A DNA stretch of 28,774 nt from DATMTS01 sp035564555 (lineage in GTDB: Bacteria > Actinomycetota > Actinomycetes > Actinomycetales > Microbacteriaceae): contig DATMTS010000008.1 in assembly GCA_035564555.1 (NCBI GenBank), forward strand, positions 1 to 28,774. Direction: 5' to 3'. The stretch's first letter is position 1; each line of letters starts with the position of its first letter. The notes beneath the pieces were generated by a model, which did not search any database, was not told the origin of the DNA, and saw only the letters and a program-made list of their open reading frames with translations. A program made the translations under genes and the position numbers. Shown one piece after another: positions 21,170 to 28,774 of this stretch.

Positions 21170-22809
21170 CGGGGCCGAGAACGCAACAGGCGCGGTTGAC
21201 GAACCCGGTCATTCGCGGCTTCGCTCCGGATCCGTCCATCGTCCGCGTCGGCGAGTGGTATTTCGTCGCGGTGAGCTCGTTCGAGTGGTTCCCGACCATC
21301 CCGATCCACCGATCGCGCGATCTGATCCACTGGGAGTACGCGGGGCACGTCGAGAACGCCGTGCCGGAGGGATCGCTTGCCGGGTATGCGGATTCGGCCG
21401 GTATCTGGGCGCCGGCCCTGAGTGTCGCCGGGGGCAGACTCTGGGCGACCTACTCGATCGTGGAATCCCTCCAGAAGCCGTACTTCAACCTGTCCACGTA
21501 CATCACGACCGCCACCGTCGCGGAGGGCGTGCTCTCGGACTGGGACGTCCCGGTGCGGGTTCCCTCGCACGGGTTCGACCCGTCCCTGTTCCACCACGAC
21601 GGGCGGAGCTGGCTCGCCAACCTGCAGAACGACCATCGGCCGGGCGGCGACCGGTTCTCCGGCATTGTCCTCACCGAGTTGGAGAGGAGGCACGGAACAG
21701 TCCGCCCGGTCGGGGGGACGCAGATGCTCCTGCAGCGCGACACTCTCATCGAGGGCCCGAAGCTCCTGTTCAAGGATGGCTGGTTCTACCTCACGGTGGC
21801 CGAGGGAGGCACCGGTATCGAGCACGGTGTGCTCGTCGCGCGAAGCCGCACCGTCACCGGGCCGTACGAGGTCGATGGGCAGCCTCTGCTGACCACGCGC
21901 GACGACCCGGACTGGCCCCTCCAGAAGGCCGGGCATGGTGAGTTCGTGCAGTCCCCCGATGGTTCTTGGTACCTCGCGCACCTCGTCTCCCGGCCCATCC
22001 GCACCCCGAGCGGAGTGCAGAGCCCCCTCGGCCGGGAGACCGCAGTGCAGGCCATCGTCTGGGACGACGACGGCTGGCCCCGCCTTGCGCAGGGAGGCTG
22101 GCATCCCGCGGTCGAGATCGACGTCCCGGCGGTTCCCGCCCTCGAGCGACCGGCCACCGGGCCGGCCAGTGGGAGCACCGTGCTGGACTGGCCGTGGAGC
22201 ACACTTCGCGCTCCCGCGACGAGCGCGTGGGTGGATGTCCTCGACGAGCATTCGTTCCGGCTGCGCGGACGCCAGGGGATCGAGTCCTGGCGCGCGAACA
22301 GCCTCGTCGGCCAGCGTCTCACCGAACACCGCGCCGTCGCGGAGGTGACCGTGGAGGCGCACCCGACCACGTTCGCGCACTCCGCCGGTCTGGTGCTCTG
22401 GTACAACTCCTCTGCGTACCTCTCGCTGCAACTCACCTGGGCGGAGCCGGAGGGAGAGCGACAGCGCGGCCAGCAATTCGAGGCGGCCGGCGGCCGGATC
22501 GTCCTCGTTCTGACGCTTCGGAGCGTCGACGGCCCCGTGGAGCTCGCGCGGAGCGCGGCCGACGCCGGCCCCTGGCGGCTGCGCGCCGAGTTCGATCACG
22601 GCACCGCCCGTTTCGCCACCGGTCGCGACGGGAGCGACCTCGAACCGTTCGGGCCAGAGGTCGACGCATCCTTCCTGTCGGACGACTTCGGGCCGCTTCT
22701 GCGCTTCACCGGTACGTTCGCCGCAGTCAACGCCTTCGACCTCGTCGATGAGGCGTTCACCGCGACCTTCAGCCGCTTCACACTCACCACGAGCACACGG
22801 AGACCATGA
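21166..22809 (+). CDS. GH43 beta-xylosidase/alpha-L-arabinofuranosidase-like enzyme with C-terminal beta-sandwich
   Basis: The 547-residue protein has the size and layout of two-domain GH43 enzymes (XynB type). Residues about 10-320 are the five-bladed propeller: Asp22 in FAPDPSIVRVG is the expected base, Asp138 in GFDPSLFHHDG the pKa modulator, and Glu196 in IEGPKLLFKDG the acid. Residues about 340-545 form the concanavalin-like C-terminal domain (SAGLVLWYNSSAYLSLQLTW). It has no signal peptide, so it acts on imported oligosaccharides, removing xylose or arabinose side groups; the exact sugar cannot be read. The GTG start overlaps the LacI stop (GTGA) and the stop overlaps the dehydrogenase start (ATGA). 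Confidence 0.88.
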   Translation: MTGPRTQQARLTNPVIRGFAPDPSIVRVGEWYFVAVSSFEWFPTIPIHRSRDLIHWEYAGHVENAVPEGSLAGYADSAGIWAPALSVAGGRLWATYSIVESLQKPYFNLSTYITTATVAEGVLSDWDVPVRVPSHGFDPSLFHHDGRSWLANLQNDHRPGGDRFSGIVLTELERRHGTVRPVGGTQMLLQRDTLIEGPKLLFKDGWFYLTVAEGGTGIEHGVLVARSRTVTGPYEVDGQPLLTTRDDPDWPLQKAGHGEFVQSPDGSWYLAHLVSRPIRTPSGVQSPLGRETAVQAIVWDDDGWPRLAQGGWHPAVEIDVPAVPALERPATGPASGSTVLDWPWSTLRAPATSAWVDVLDEHSFRLRGRQGIESWRANSLVGQRLTEHRAVAEVTVEAHPTTFAHSAGLVLWYNSSAYLSLQLTWAEPEGERQRGQQFEAAGGRIVLVLTLRSVDGPVELARSAADAGPWRLRAEFDHGTARFATGRDGSDLEPFGPEVDASFLSDDFGPLLRFTGTFAAVNAFDLVDEAFTATFSRFTLTTSTRRP

Positions 22810-23804
22810 TGAAAGCCGTTCTCGGGATGGGGGAGCACCTGATCCCGTTCTTCTTCTCCCCCGACGACCTCTCCGAACTCCAGGAGTACGTCGAGATCGA
22901 TCCGACTCGCGCCATCGCTTCGGTCGAGGACCTCGATCCCGCCGAACGCCCGGCGATCGACACCCTGATCACCGGGTGGGGCGGCCCTGAGATCACGAGG
23001 GAGGTGCTCGATCAGCTGCCCGGTCTGCGTGCGATCGTCCATGCCGCCGGCACCGTCCGGTTCGTGGATCCGGACGCCTGGCGCCGCGGCATCGTAGTGT
23101 CTTCAGGCGCGTGGGCCAACGCCGTACCCGTCGCGGAGTTCACCGTCGCGATGATCGCCCTCGCCGGAAAGGACGCGTTCTGGGTCGCTCGGAGGTACGC
23201 CGCCGAGCAGCGCGAGATCCACCGGGAGGCGGAGCTGCCCGCCGTCGGCAACTACGGGCGCACCGTCGGGATCGTGGGAGCCTCGCGGATCGGGTCGCGG
23301 GTGATCCGCATGCTGCAGGCCTACGACGTGCGCGTGCTGGTCTTCGACCCGTTCTGCACGCAGGAGCAGGCGCGTCTGCTCGGCGCCGAACTGGTTTCCG
23401 ACCTCACCGAGCTCGCGCGGCGCAGCAGCATCCTCTCCATCCACGCGCCCAGCCGCCCGGAGACGTGGGGGATGATCTCACGGGAGGTGCTGGCGGCTCT
23501 GCCGGACGATGCCACGGTCGTCAACACGGCACGGGCCGACATCGTCGATCAGGATGCGCTCATCGCGGAGCTCCGGTCGGGGCGGCTGCGCGCCGTGCTC
23601 GACGTGACCGACCCCGAAGTGCTGCCGAAAGGGCACATCCTCTACACGCTCCCGAATGTGCACCTGACCCCGCACCTCGCCGGCGCGGCGGGGAACGAGT
23701 TGCGCCGGCTCGGCCATTCCGCCGTCGCCGAGGTGCGCAGGCACGCGCGCGGCGAGCCCCTGAAGCACGCGGTCGAGTTCGCCGAGCTCGCTCGCATGGC
23801 CTGA
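22806..23804 (+). CDS. D-2-hydroxyacid dehydrogenase family protein
   Basis: The 332-residue protein has the NAD-binding fold of the formate/glycerate dehydrogenase family. GIVGASRIGSRV (from 155) is the nucleotide loop, Arg243 in NTARADIVD, Glu271 in DPEVLP and His290 in LTPHLAG are the catalytic set. Such enzymes reduce 2-keto acids or oxidise 2-hydroxy acids with NAD(P). In this operon it may act on a sugar acid or a keto acid released from a uronic acid, which would link it to the lyase that follows; this is inference. The ATG at 22806 overlaps the GH43 stop. A second ATG (22809) is immediately in frame. Confidence 0.9.
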   Translation: MMKAVLGMGEHLIPFFFSPDDLSELQEYVEIDPTRAIASVEDLDPAERPAIDTLITGWGGPEITREVLDQLPGLRAIVHAAGTVRFVDPDAWRRGIVVSSGAWANAVPVAEFTVAMIALAGKDAFWVARRYAAEQREIHREAELPAVGNYGRTVGIVGASRIGSRVIRMLQAYDVRVLVFDPFCTQEQARLLGAELVSDLTELARRSSILSIHAPSRPETWGMISREVLAALPDDATVVNTARADIVDQDALIAELRSGRLRAVLDVTDPEVLPKGHILYTLPNVHLTPHLAGAAGNELRRLGHSAVAEVRRHARGEPLKHAVEFAELARMA

Positions 23805-23816
23805 TCCATCCGCCCC

Positions 23817-23841
23817 TTGACGCGCACCCGATGATGCGTCA
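23817..23841 (+). promoter_or_regulatory. Probable promoter region of the lyase gene (-35)
   Basis: TTGACG (23817-23822) starts 13 bases after the dehydrogenase stop and 31 bases before operator copy 3, the same distance as in the ABC operon promoter. No good -10 hexamer is visible. TGACGC-N12-GCGTCA (23818-23841) is an inverted repeat that overlaps it and might be an extra regulator site or a weak terminator. Confidence 0.45.
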
Positions 23842-23847
23842 CACCCC

Positions 23848-23861
23848 GGAAAACGCTATCC
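23848..23861. promoter_or_regulatory. LacI-type operator, copy 3 (lyase promoter)
   Basis: GGAAAACGCTATCC, the exact reverse complement of copy 2 and followed by ATT as in copy 1. It lies 47 bases before the GTG start of the lyase and would cover its transcription start. Confidence 0.75.
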
Positions 23862-23908
23862 ATTCCGATTCTGATCAGCTCCAACTGTCAACGAAGAAGG
23901 TACCGATC

Positions 23909-26900
23909 GTGCATCAGCGCAGTGTTCCCTCGCCCCGCCCGCGGGCTCGACTCGCATTCCTCAGCGGACTGCTCGCGGTCGTGCTCGCGGCAGCCACGCT
24001 GCAGCTCGCCGCAAGCCCGGCCACTGCCGCGCCGGTCGAATCGGCCGTGCCGGCCACGACCTGCTCCGTCGAGTTCCACCCGACGGTGAGCAGCGAGGGC
24101 TTCGTCCATCCCGGAGTCGGACTGACAGCCCCCGTGCTCGAGAACGCCAGGGCCCAGGTCGCGGCAGGCGCCGAGCCGTGGTCGAGCTACTACACGGCGA
24201 TGACGCAATCCTCCGCCGCCAGCACCACGGCTTCGTCGTCGAACGCGAGCAGTGCGGACCCGACCAAGCCCGGCACGGTGGCTTTCAACAGCCAGGGGGT
24301 CGAAGGCAAGTTCATCGCAGACGGCCTCAAGGCCTACACGCAGACCCTGATGTACGTGTTCACCGGGTCGGAGGTGTACCGCAAGAACGCAATGAACATC
24401 ATCCGGATCTGGGAGCAGATGGACCCCAGCCAGTACGCCTACTACACCGACGCGCACATCCACACCGGCATTCCGATGAACCGCATGGTGACCGCCGCCG
24501 AGATCCTCCGCTACAGCTCCTGCGCGAACGAGGAGACGCCCTGGACCGACGCTGACACGGCCGCCTTCACGAAGAACCTGATCACGCCGGTCATCGAGAC
24601 CTTCCAGCACAACAACAACTACTTCATGAACCAGCACACGTACCCTCTCCTGGGTGCGATGGCCGGGTACATCTTCACCGACAACGCTCCCCGCTACGCT
24701 GAAGCGGTCGAATGGTTCACCGTCAACGCCACGGCTACGGACCAGGGCTTCAACGGCTCCATCTCGCGACTCTTCCGTATGGTCACGAAGGATGACTCGA
24801 CCGGTCAGGCGATCGCCGACCCGCACGTCCAGCACGTCGAGATGGGACGCGACCAGGCGCACGGCGGCGGCGACATCACCAACGCGTACTACCTGGCGCG
24901 GATGATGCTGGCTCAGGGGACGAAGGTCGACCCGACGGCCGGCACGATCTCCACCGCGGCGAACGCCGTCGGCCCCTATGAGTTCCTCGACGACCGCATC
25001 CTTTCGGCTGCCGACTACTTCTGGCAGTACATGCTCGGCTACGACACCCCGTGGACCCCCGTCGCGTACGCGATCTCTGCGGACGGGACGATCCGCGACA
25101 CCTACAACCACATCTCCTCGGGCTACCGGGGTCGGTTCAACACGGCCAGCTTCTGGGACTTGTACTACTACTACACGTATCAGCGCGGCCTTGATCTGAA
25201 GACCGTCGCGCCGCACTTCTATGAAGCCTTCACCAAGCGGCTGCCCCTGACCTACAACTACGGCGGGACTCCGCAGAACGCCTGGAACGGCGTCGATGGC
25301 GGCGGCGACTTCTGGCTCTACATACCGGCTGCAGCCGCCGGCAGCTCGGTCCCGAAGCAGGAGACGAGCGCCACGACGCTGGAGGTCGAGGACCGCTACA
25401 CCGACATCTCCGGACAGGTCGAGTCCGGCACCGACGGCGCGACCGGCTATGTCCGGCTCAGCGCGACGTCGGCCGGATCGAAGATCGCGTTCTTGGAGGG
25501 TTCGACTTCCTCGACGACCATCGGACTGCGCGTGCGCACTGACGCACCGGTCAACGTACGGCTCAGCTCGGGACTCGATGAGACGGTGACGATCCCGGAC
25601 ACCGGGTCGCAGTGGCGGAACGTCGTGGTGAAGCTGCGCACCGGAGAGTCGATCGGCGATCTGATCTACATCCAGGCGACCGGCAGCGGCGGCCACGTCG
25701 ATATCGACAGCATCGACACCGCGATCGCGTCCCACTCCACTCCTCCTGTTCTCCCGGCGACGGCTGCCAGCCGCCTGGTGGGCTACACCGGCGCGTCCTC
25801 CGTCACGCAGTTCGCTGCCACCGATCCGGGTTCGGGGGAGACCTTGACCTACACGGCTGCCGGCCTGCCCTCCGGGGCATCGCTGGACTCCGCGACCGGC
25901 GCGCTCACCTGGGCTCCTGCGACGGCGGGCTCCGCAGACGTCGTCGTCTCGGTGGATGACGGAACGACCGTGGCCGCACGGCACGTCGAACTGGACTCCG
26001 CGACGTCACGTGACGGCGCCCTGGCGCTTGCGAAACAAGGGTTCGACTCGAACGCGATTTACGAAACCGCTACCGTGACCGCATACAACGCTGCGGTCTC
26101 GGACGCGACCTCGCTCTCCCGCCACGGTTCGGACGCCGACTACCTCGCGGCCGTGCAGAAGGTCGCCGCGGCGGTCGCCGGTCTCCGGCTGGTGTCGCCG
26201 CGGATCGCGGACGGGAGTCTGAACTACCCGGCCCTGCTGACCACTTCGACGATGGGTGCCGACGTGGGCAAGCTCGACGACTCGAGCAACCTGACGGGGT
26301 CTAGCTATCCGCAGGCAGTGAACCTCACGCACACGTTCGACTTCGGGCCCGACTACCGCGTGTCGGCGACATCGTTCGGCCTGGAGTCGAACATCTTCGC
26401 CGACCGGATCGCGGGCTCGGCGGTGTTCGGCTCGAACGACGCCACCAACTGGACACGATTGACGCCCGATCTGACAACGATGACGCAGGACTTCCAGACG
26501 CTCGCTGTGTCGCCCGACCTGGCTGGCCAGCAGTTCCGCTACTTCCGGATCAAGATGCTGGATCCCCAGCCGGACGTGCTCCACAACACCATCGTGAACC
26601 TGATGGAGCTGACGGAGTTCCACATCTTCGGAGACCGCCACGAGATCGGAAACCAGATCGCCCAGGCCGCGATAAGCTCGCCGAAGGCCATCGCGGGCAA
26701 GATCTCCTCCGGCGACCCGGTGACGGTCTCGGTGGTCACCAAGGTCGCCGTGGGCTCCGTCTCGGCGACGCTCCAAGGGACGAAGGTCGCCGCTGCCTCC
26801 TCCGACGGCGTCCATTGGAGCGCGACGGCGCCGGTCGCCGCCACGGCCTCCGGCCCGGTGACGCTGGCCATCGACTACACGGATGCCCATGGCGCCGCGG

Positions 26901-28507
26901 GGCCGACGTTCTACGGCACTTCGGACGGGTCCGCCTTGTTCGTCGGCGGCGACCGCAACAAGCTGATCGACGTCGCGAACGACGCGAAGGTGACCGCCTC
27001 GGACAAGCAGTGGCCCGGCAACGGGCTGAGCGCAGACCAGGTGGGATACCTGCTCTTCGACGGCAAAGCGGACACCGCGGGCGATCTGAATACGAGCACC
27101 GGGTCGTACTACGTGATCGACTTCGGCGCCGGTGCGAAGATCGCGCTCGACCAGGTCTTCCTCCTGCCGAGGACGGGAAACGCCACCAGGGCGAACGGCA
27201 CCTTGGTGCAGGCCTCCGACGACGGTACGACGTGGAAAGACCTGACCGCAGCCGTCTCCGGCGCTGCTCAAGGCACCTGGTCGGACGCCGGCACGGTCGC
27301 CGCGGGAGGCCAGGCCTACCGTTACCTTCGCCTGATCAACCAGACGGCCTGGAGCGGCAACCTCGCCGAGGTCCAGTTCTACGGCAGCCTGACCTACGCC
27401 GACGGCTTCTTCGACACCCAGGTGGCCGACACCTCGACGTCGACCCGCGTGAGCGCCGACGAATACACGCAGAAGGTGGCCGCCCTGCGTACCCAATGGA
27501 ACGCGCCCGGAGCGGACCGCACCAGCGTGCTGAAGCAGCTGGCCACCGCGAAGTCGATCCTGGTGCCCGAATCGACGCTGTTCCCCACGATCGCCATCGC
27601 GCGTTCGCAGGTGGTCGCCTCTTCCGCCTCCTGGGACGGCACGGCTGACGCCGCGGACAACGGCTGGCGTGCGTTCGACGGCGATCCGGCGACGGCCACC
27701 GACACCAAGACCGCGGCGGGCTGGGTGCAGGTCGACCTCGGCGCGGGCAACGCCCGCACCGTCGGCAGCGTCCGGTTCCTGCCGCGCGTCGGGAACTTCG
27801 CCCGGATGAACGGCGGTGTCTTCCAGGGCTCGAACGACGCAGCGACGTGGGACACCCTCGCCACCGTGAGCGGCGTGTCCGCCGTGCAGTGGTACGACCT
27901 GCCCGTGACCTCGGGGATCGCCTACCGCTACCTGCGGTACTTCACATCCACGGGATACGCGAACGTCGCCGAACTGCAGTTCAAGGAGCGCGTCGTCGAC
28001 ACGACGCTGCTCACGGCACGGATCTCCGCCGGCGAAACGGCGGCGGACCCGGAGATCTGGACCGCTGCCTCCATCGACTCCCTGAACCAGGCGGTCGCGT
28101 CGGGGAAGGCGACGCTCGCGGGCGACTCGCCCACCCAGGCCGAGGTCGACGCCGCGGCGCAGGGGATCGCGGATGCGATCGCCGGACTCCAGCCGTTGGG
28201 AACCGCCTGGAGCGCGGCCCAGGTCTACACGAAGGGCGACCAGGTCACGTACGACGGCAACAACTTCATCGCCCAATGGTGGACGCAGGGCCAGGTGCCC
28301 GGGGCCTCCCCGTGGAGTGCCTGGGCGCAGGTCGGTCAGCGGACGCAGTGCCAGGCCGGCTGGAGCCGCACCTGGACGGCGAGCTGGCAGTACAACGAGG
28401 GTGACATCGCCGTGCAGGCCGGTCACCGCTGGCAGGCCAAGTGGTGGACCAGGAATCAGACTCCCGGCGACGCCAACGGCCCGTGGACGGACCTCGGCAC
28501 CTGCTGA
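23909..28507 (+). CDS. Secreted multidomain alginate-lyase-family protein with F5/8-type, Ig-like, FIVAR-like and CBM5/12-like modules
   Basis: The GTG at 23909 has GAAGAAGG eight bases upstream and begins a Sec signal (about residues 1-41, cleavage near ATA-APVES). Order inferred by eye: alginate-lyase-family alpha/alpha barrel (about 56-455) with FMNQHTYP and MGRDQAHGGGD as likely catalytic segments; CBM6/35-like sandwich (about 487-606); putative Ig domain (about 612-690); FIVAR-like helices; three F5/8-C-like discoidin domains (about 765-909, 1017-1161, 1224-1362) with an Ig-like domain and helical linkers between; FIVAR-like (about 1365-1430); two CBM5/12-like modules (about 1431-1531) with WW pairs. 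At 1532 residues it is far longer than simple lyases. No cell-wall anchor is seen. The substrate is unknown; an acidic polysaccharide is expected. Confidence 0.87.
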   Translation: MHQRSVPSPRPRARLAFLSGLLAVVLAAATLQLAASPATAAPVESAVPATTCSVEFHPTVSSEGFVHPGVGLTAPVLENARAQVAAGAEPWSSYYTAMTQSSAASTTASSSNASSADPTKPGTVAFNSQGVEGKFIADGLKAYTQTLMYVFTGSEVYRKNAMNIIRIWEQMDPSQYAYYTDAHIHTGIPMNRMVTAAEILRYSSCANEETPWTDADTAAFTKNLITPVIETFQHNNNYFMNQHTYPLLGAMAGYIFTDNAPRYAEAVEWFTVNATATDQGFNGSISRLFRMVTKDDSTGQAIADPHVQHVEMGRDQAHGGGDITNAYYLARMMLAQGTKVDPTAGTISTAANAVGPYEFLDDRILSAADYFWQYMLGYDTPWTPVAYAISADGTIRDTYNHISSGYRGRFNTASFWDLYYYYTYQRGLDLKTVAPHFYEAFTKRLPLTYNYGGTPQNAWNGVDGGGDFWLYIPAAAAGSSVPKQETSATTLEVEDRYTDISGQVESGTDGATGYVRLSATSAGSKIAFLEGSTSSTTIGLRVRTDAPVNVRLSSGLDETVTIPDTGSQWRNVVVKLRTGESIGDLIYIQATGSGGHVDIDSIDTAIASHSTPPVLPATAASRLVGYTGASSVTQFAATDPGSGETLTYTAAGLPSGASLDSATGALTWAPATAGSADVVVSVDDGTTVAARHVELDSATSRDGALALAKQGFDSNAIYETATVTAYNAAVSDATSLSRHGSDADYLAAVQKVAAAVAGLRLVSPRIADGSLNYPALLTTSTMGADVGKLDDSSNLTGSSYPQAVNLTHTFDFGPDYRVSATSFGLESNIFADRIAGSAVFGSNDATNWTRLTPDLTTMTQDFQTLAVSPDLAGQQFRYFRIKMLDPQPDVLHNTIVNLMELTEFHIFGDRHEIGNQIAQAAISSPKAIAGKISSGDPVTVSVVTKVAVGSVSATLQGTKVAAASSDGVHWSATAPVAATASGPVTLAIDYTDAHGAAGPTFYGTSDGSALFVGGDRNKLIDVANDAKVTASDKQWPGNGLSADQVGYLLFDGKADTAGDLNTSTGSYYVIDFGAGAKIALDQVFLLPRTGNATRANGTLVQASDDGTTWKDLTAAVSGAAQGTWSDAGTVAAGGQAYRYLRLINQTAWSGNLAEVQFYGSLTYADGFFDTQVADTSTSTRVSADEYTQKVAALRTQWNAPGADRTSVLKQLATAKSILVPESTLFPTIAIARSQVVASSASWDGTADAADNGWRAFDGDPATATDTKTAAGWVQVDLGAGNARTVGSVRFLPRVGNFARMNGGVFQGSNDAATWDTLATVSGVSAVQWYDLPVTSGIAYRYLRYFTSTGYANVAELQFKERVVDTTLLTARISAGETAADPEIWTAASIDSLNQAVASGKATLAGDSPTQAEVDAAAQGIADAIAGLQPLGTAWSAAQVYTKGDQVTYDGNNFIAQWWTQGQVPGASPWSAWAQVGQRTQCQAGWSRTWTASWQYNEGDIAVQAGHRWQAKWWTRNQTPGDANGPWTDLGTC

Positions 28508-28774
28508 TGGGCGGCGAGTACGGCTACCTGTTCGCCCACTTCCGGGAGGAACCGGACGGCTATGCGGAGCGCATCCACTTCTCGCTGAGCGAGGGCGACT
28601 CCCCGTTGCGGTGGCTGCCGCTCTGGAACGGGTAGCCGCGGCTGACCTCCACTCTCGGCACGACGGGCGTCCGCGACCCCGCGATCGTGAAGGATGCGGC
28701 GGGACGGTTCCACGTGCTGTGCACGGACCTCCGGGTCTGGGGCGGAGACGACGCCGGATGGGACGCCTGGCGAC
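28507..28774 (+). pseudogene. GH43 family gene interrupted by an in-frame TAG (3' end outside window)
   Basis: An ATG at 28507 overlaps the lyase stop by one base (TGATG). Translation gives MGGEYGYLFAHFREEPDGYA and HFSLSEGD, the start of a GH43 family. Codon 43 (28633-28635) is TAG. The same frame then continues with PRLTSTLGTTGVRDPAIV and CTDLRVWGGDDAGWDAW, which are strong GH43 features (VRDP carries the catalytic Asp) and run to the window end. The reading is therefore one GH43 gene with a nonsense codon; CAG, GAG or AAG would restore it by one base. Sequencing error, recent mutation or readthrough cannot be told apart here. No signal peptide is seen. Confidence 0.75.

Noticed and set aside
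21043..22599. Minus-strand open frame of 518 codons over the GH43 gene
   Set aside because: The plus strand encodes a complete GH43 with catalytic residues; the reverse frame is a shadow.
23831..23911. Earlier ATG start for the lyase at about 23831-23836
   Set aside because: It would translate through the LacI-type operator and place about 25 polar residues before the signal peptide; the GTG at 23909 has a good ribosome site.
23888..25984. Minus-strand open frame of 698 codons
   Set aside because: Antisense shadow of the lyase N-terminal half; composition is low complexity and no start signals were seen.
26006..28426. Long open frame (806 codons) on the minus strand across the lyase gene
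   Set aside because: It mirrors the lyase reading frame, has no recognisable domain and is Arg/Gly/Val-rich. Such antisense frames are common in GC-rich codon-biased genes.
1..28774. CRISPR arrays, tRNA or rRNA genes, insertion sequences, integrase or attachment sites
   Set aside because: None was seen: no repeat-spacer pattern, no transposase or integrase motifs and no tRNA-like cloverleaf was recognised by eye.

Overview
The window is high-GC DNA with GTG starts, many 4-base ATGA/GTGA gene overlaps and several apparently leaderless genes. This fits an actinobacterium, and the gene families and style suggest a Microbacteriaceae relative (Leifsonia/Microbacterium type). That is recognition by eye, not a database match.

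Left part (1-5017): a molybdenum cofactor (Moco) cluster. The end of moaB/mogA and all of moaE lie on the plus strand. They converge on a minus-strand run moeZ-moeA-moaC-mobA/DUF6457-moaD. moaA is not in the window. A possible user of the cofactor lies at 11193-12974: one protein joining a six-helix cytochrome b561-type membrane domain to a sulfite-oxidase/YedY-like Moco domain.

Middle part (5072-14400): ordinary chromosomal genes, all on the minus strand. They are an arsR-SRPBCC-VOC operon with a clear promoter and operator, a 52-residue membrane protein, an LLM-class flavin oxidoreductase, an actinobacterial coiled-coil protein, a marR-clc pair with an elaborate operator, the Moco oxidoreductase, and a LacI-type regulator.

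Right part (14537-28774): a carbohydrate-utilisation locus on the plus strand. A LacI regulator is followed by a long operon. It encodes a lipoprotein sugar-binding protein, two CUT1 permeases with no ATPase gene, a cytosolic GH43 with the residue triad of exo-beta-1,3-galactanases, a third LacI regulator, a two-domain GH43 of the beta-xylosidase/arabinofuranosidase type, and a D-2-hydroxyacid dehydrogenase. A second promoter drives a 1532-residue secreted alginate-lyase-family protein with many accessory domains and two C-terminal CBM5/12-like modules. It is followed by a GH43 reading frame broken by an in-frame TAG. The two promoters share the same 14-base LacI-type operator at the same distance from a TTGAC -35 element, so they probably form one regulon.

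Working model (inference): the secreted lyase attacks an acidic plant or algal polysaccharide. The ABC importer takes up galactose-rich oligosaccharides and the cytosolic GH43 enzymes trim them. Type II arabinogalactan is the substrate best suggested by the galactanase-like enzyme.
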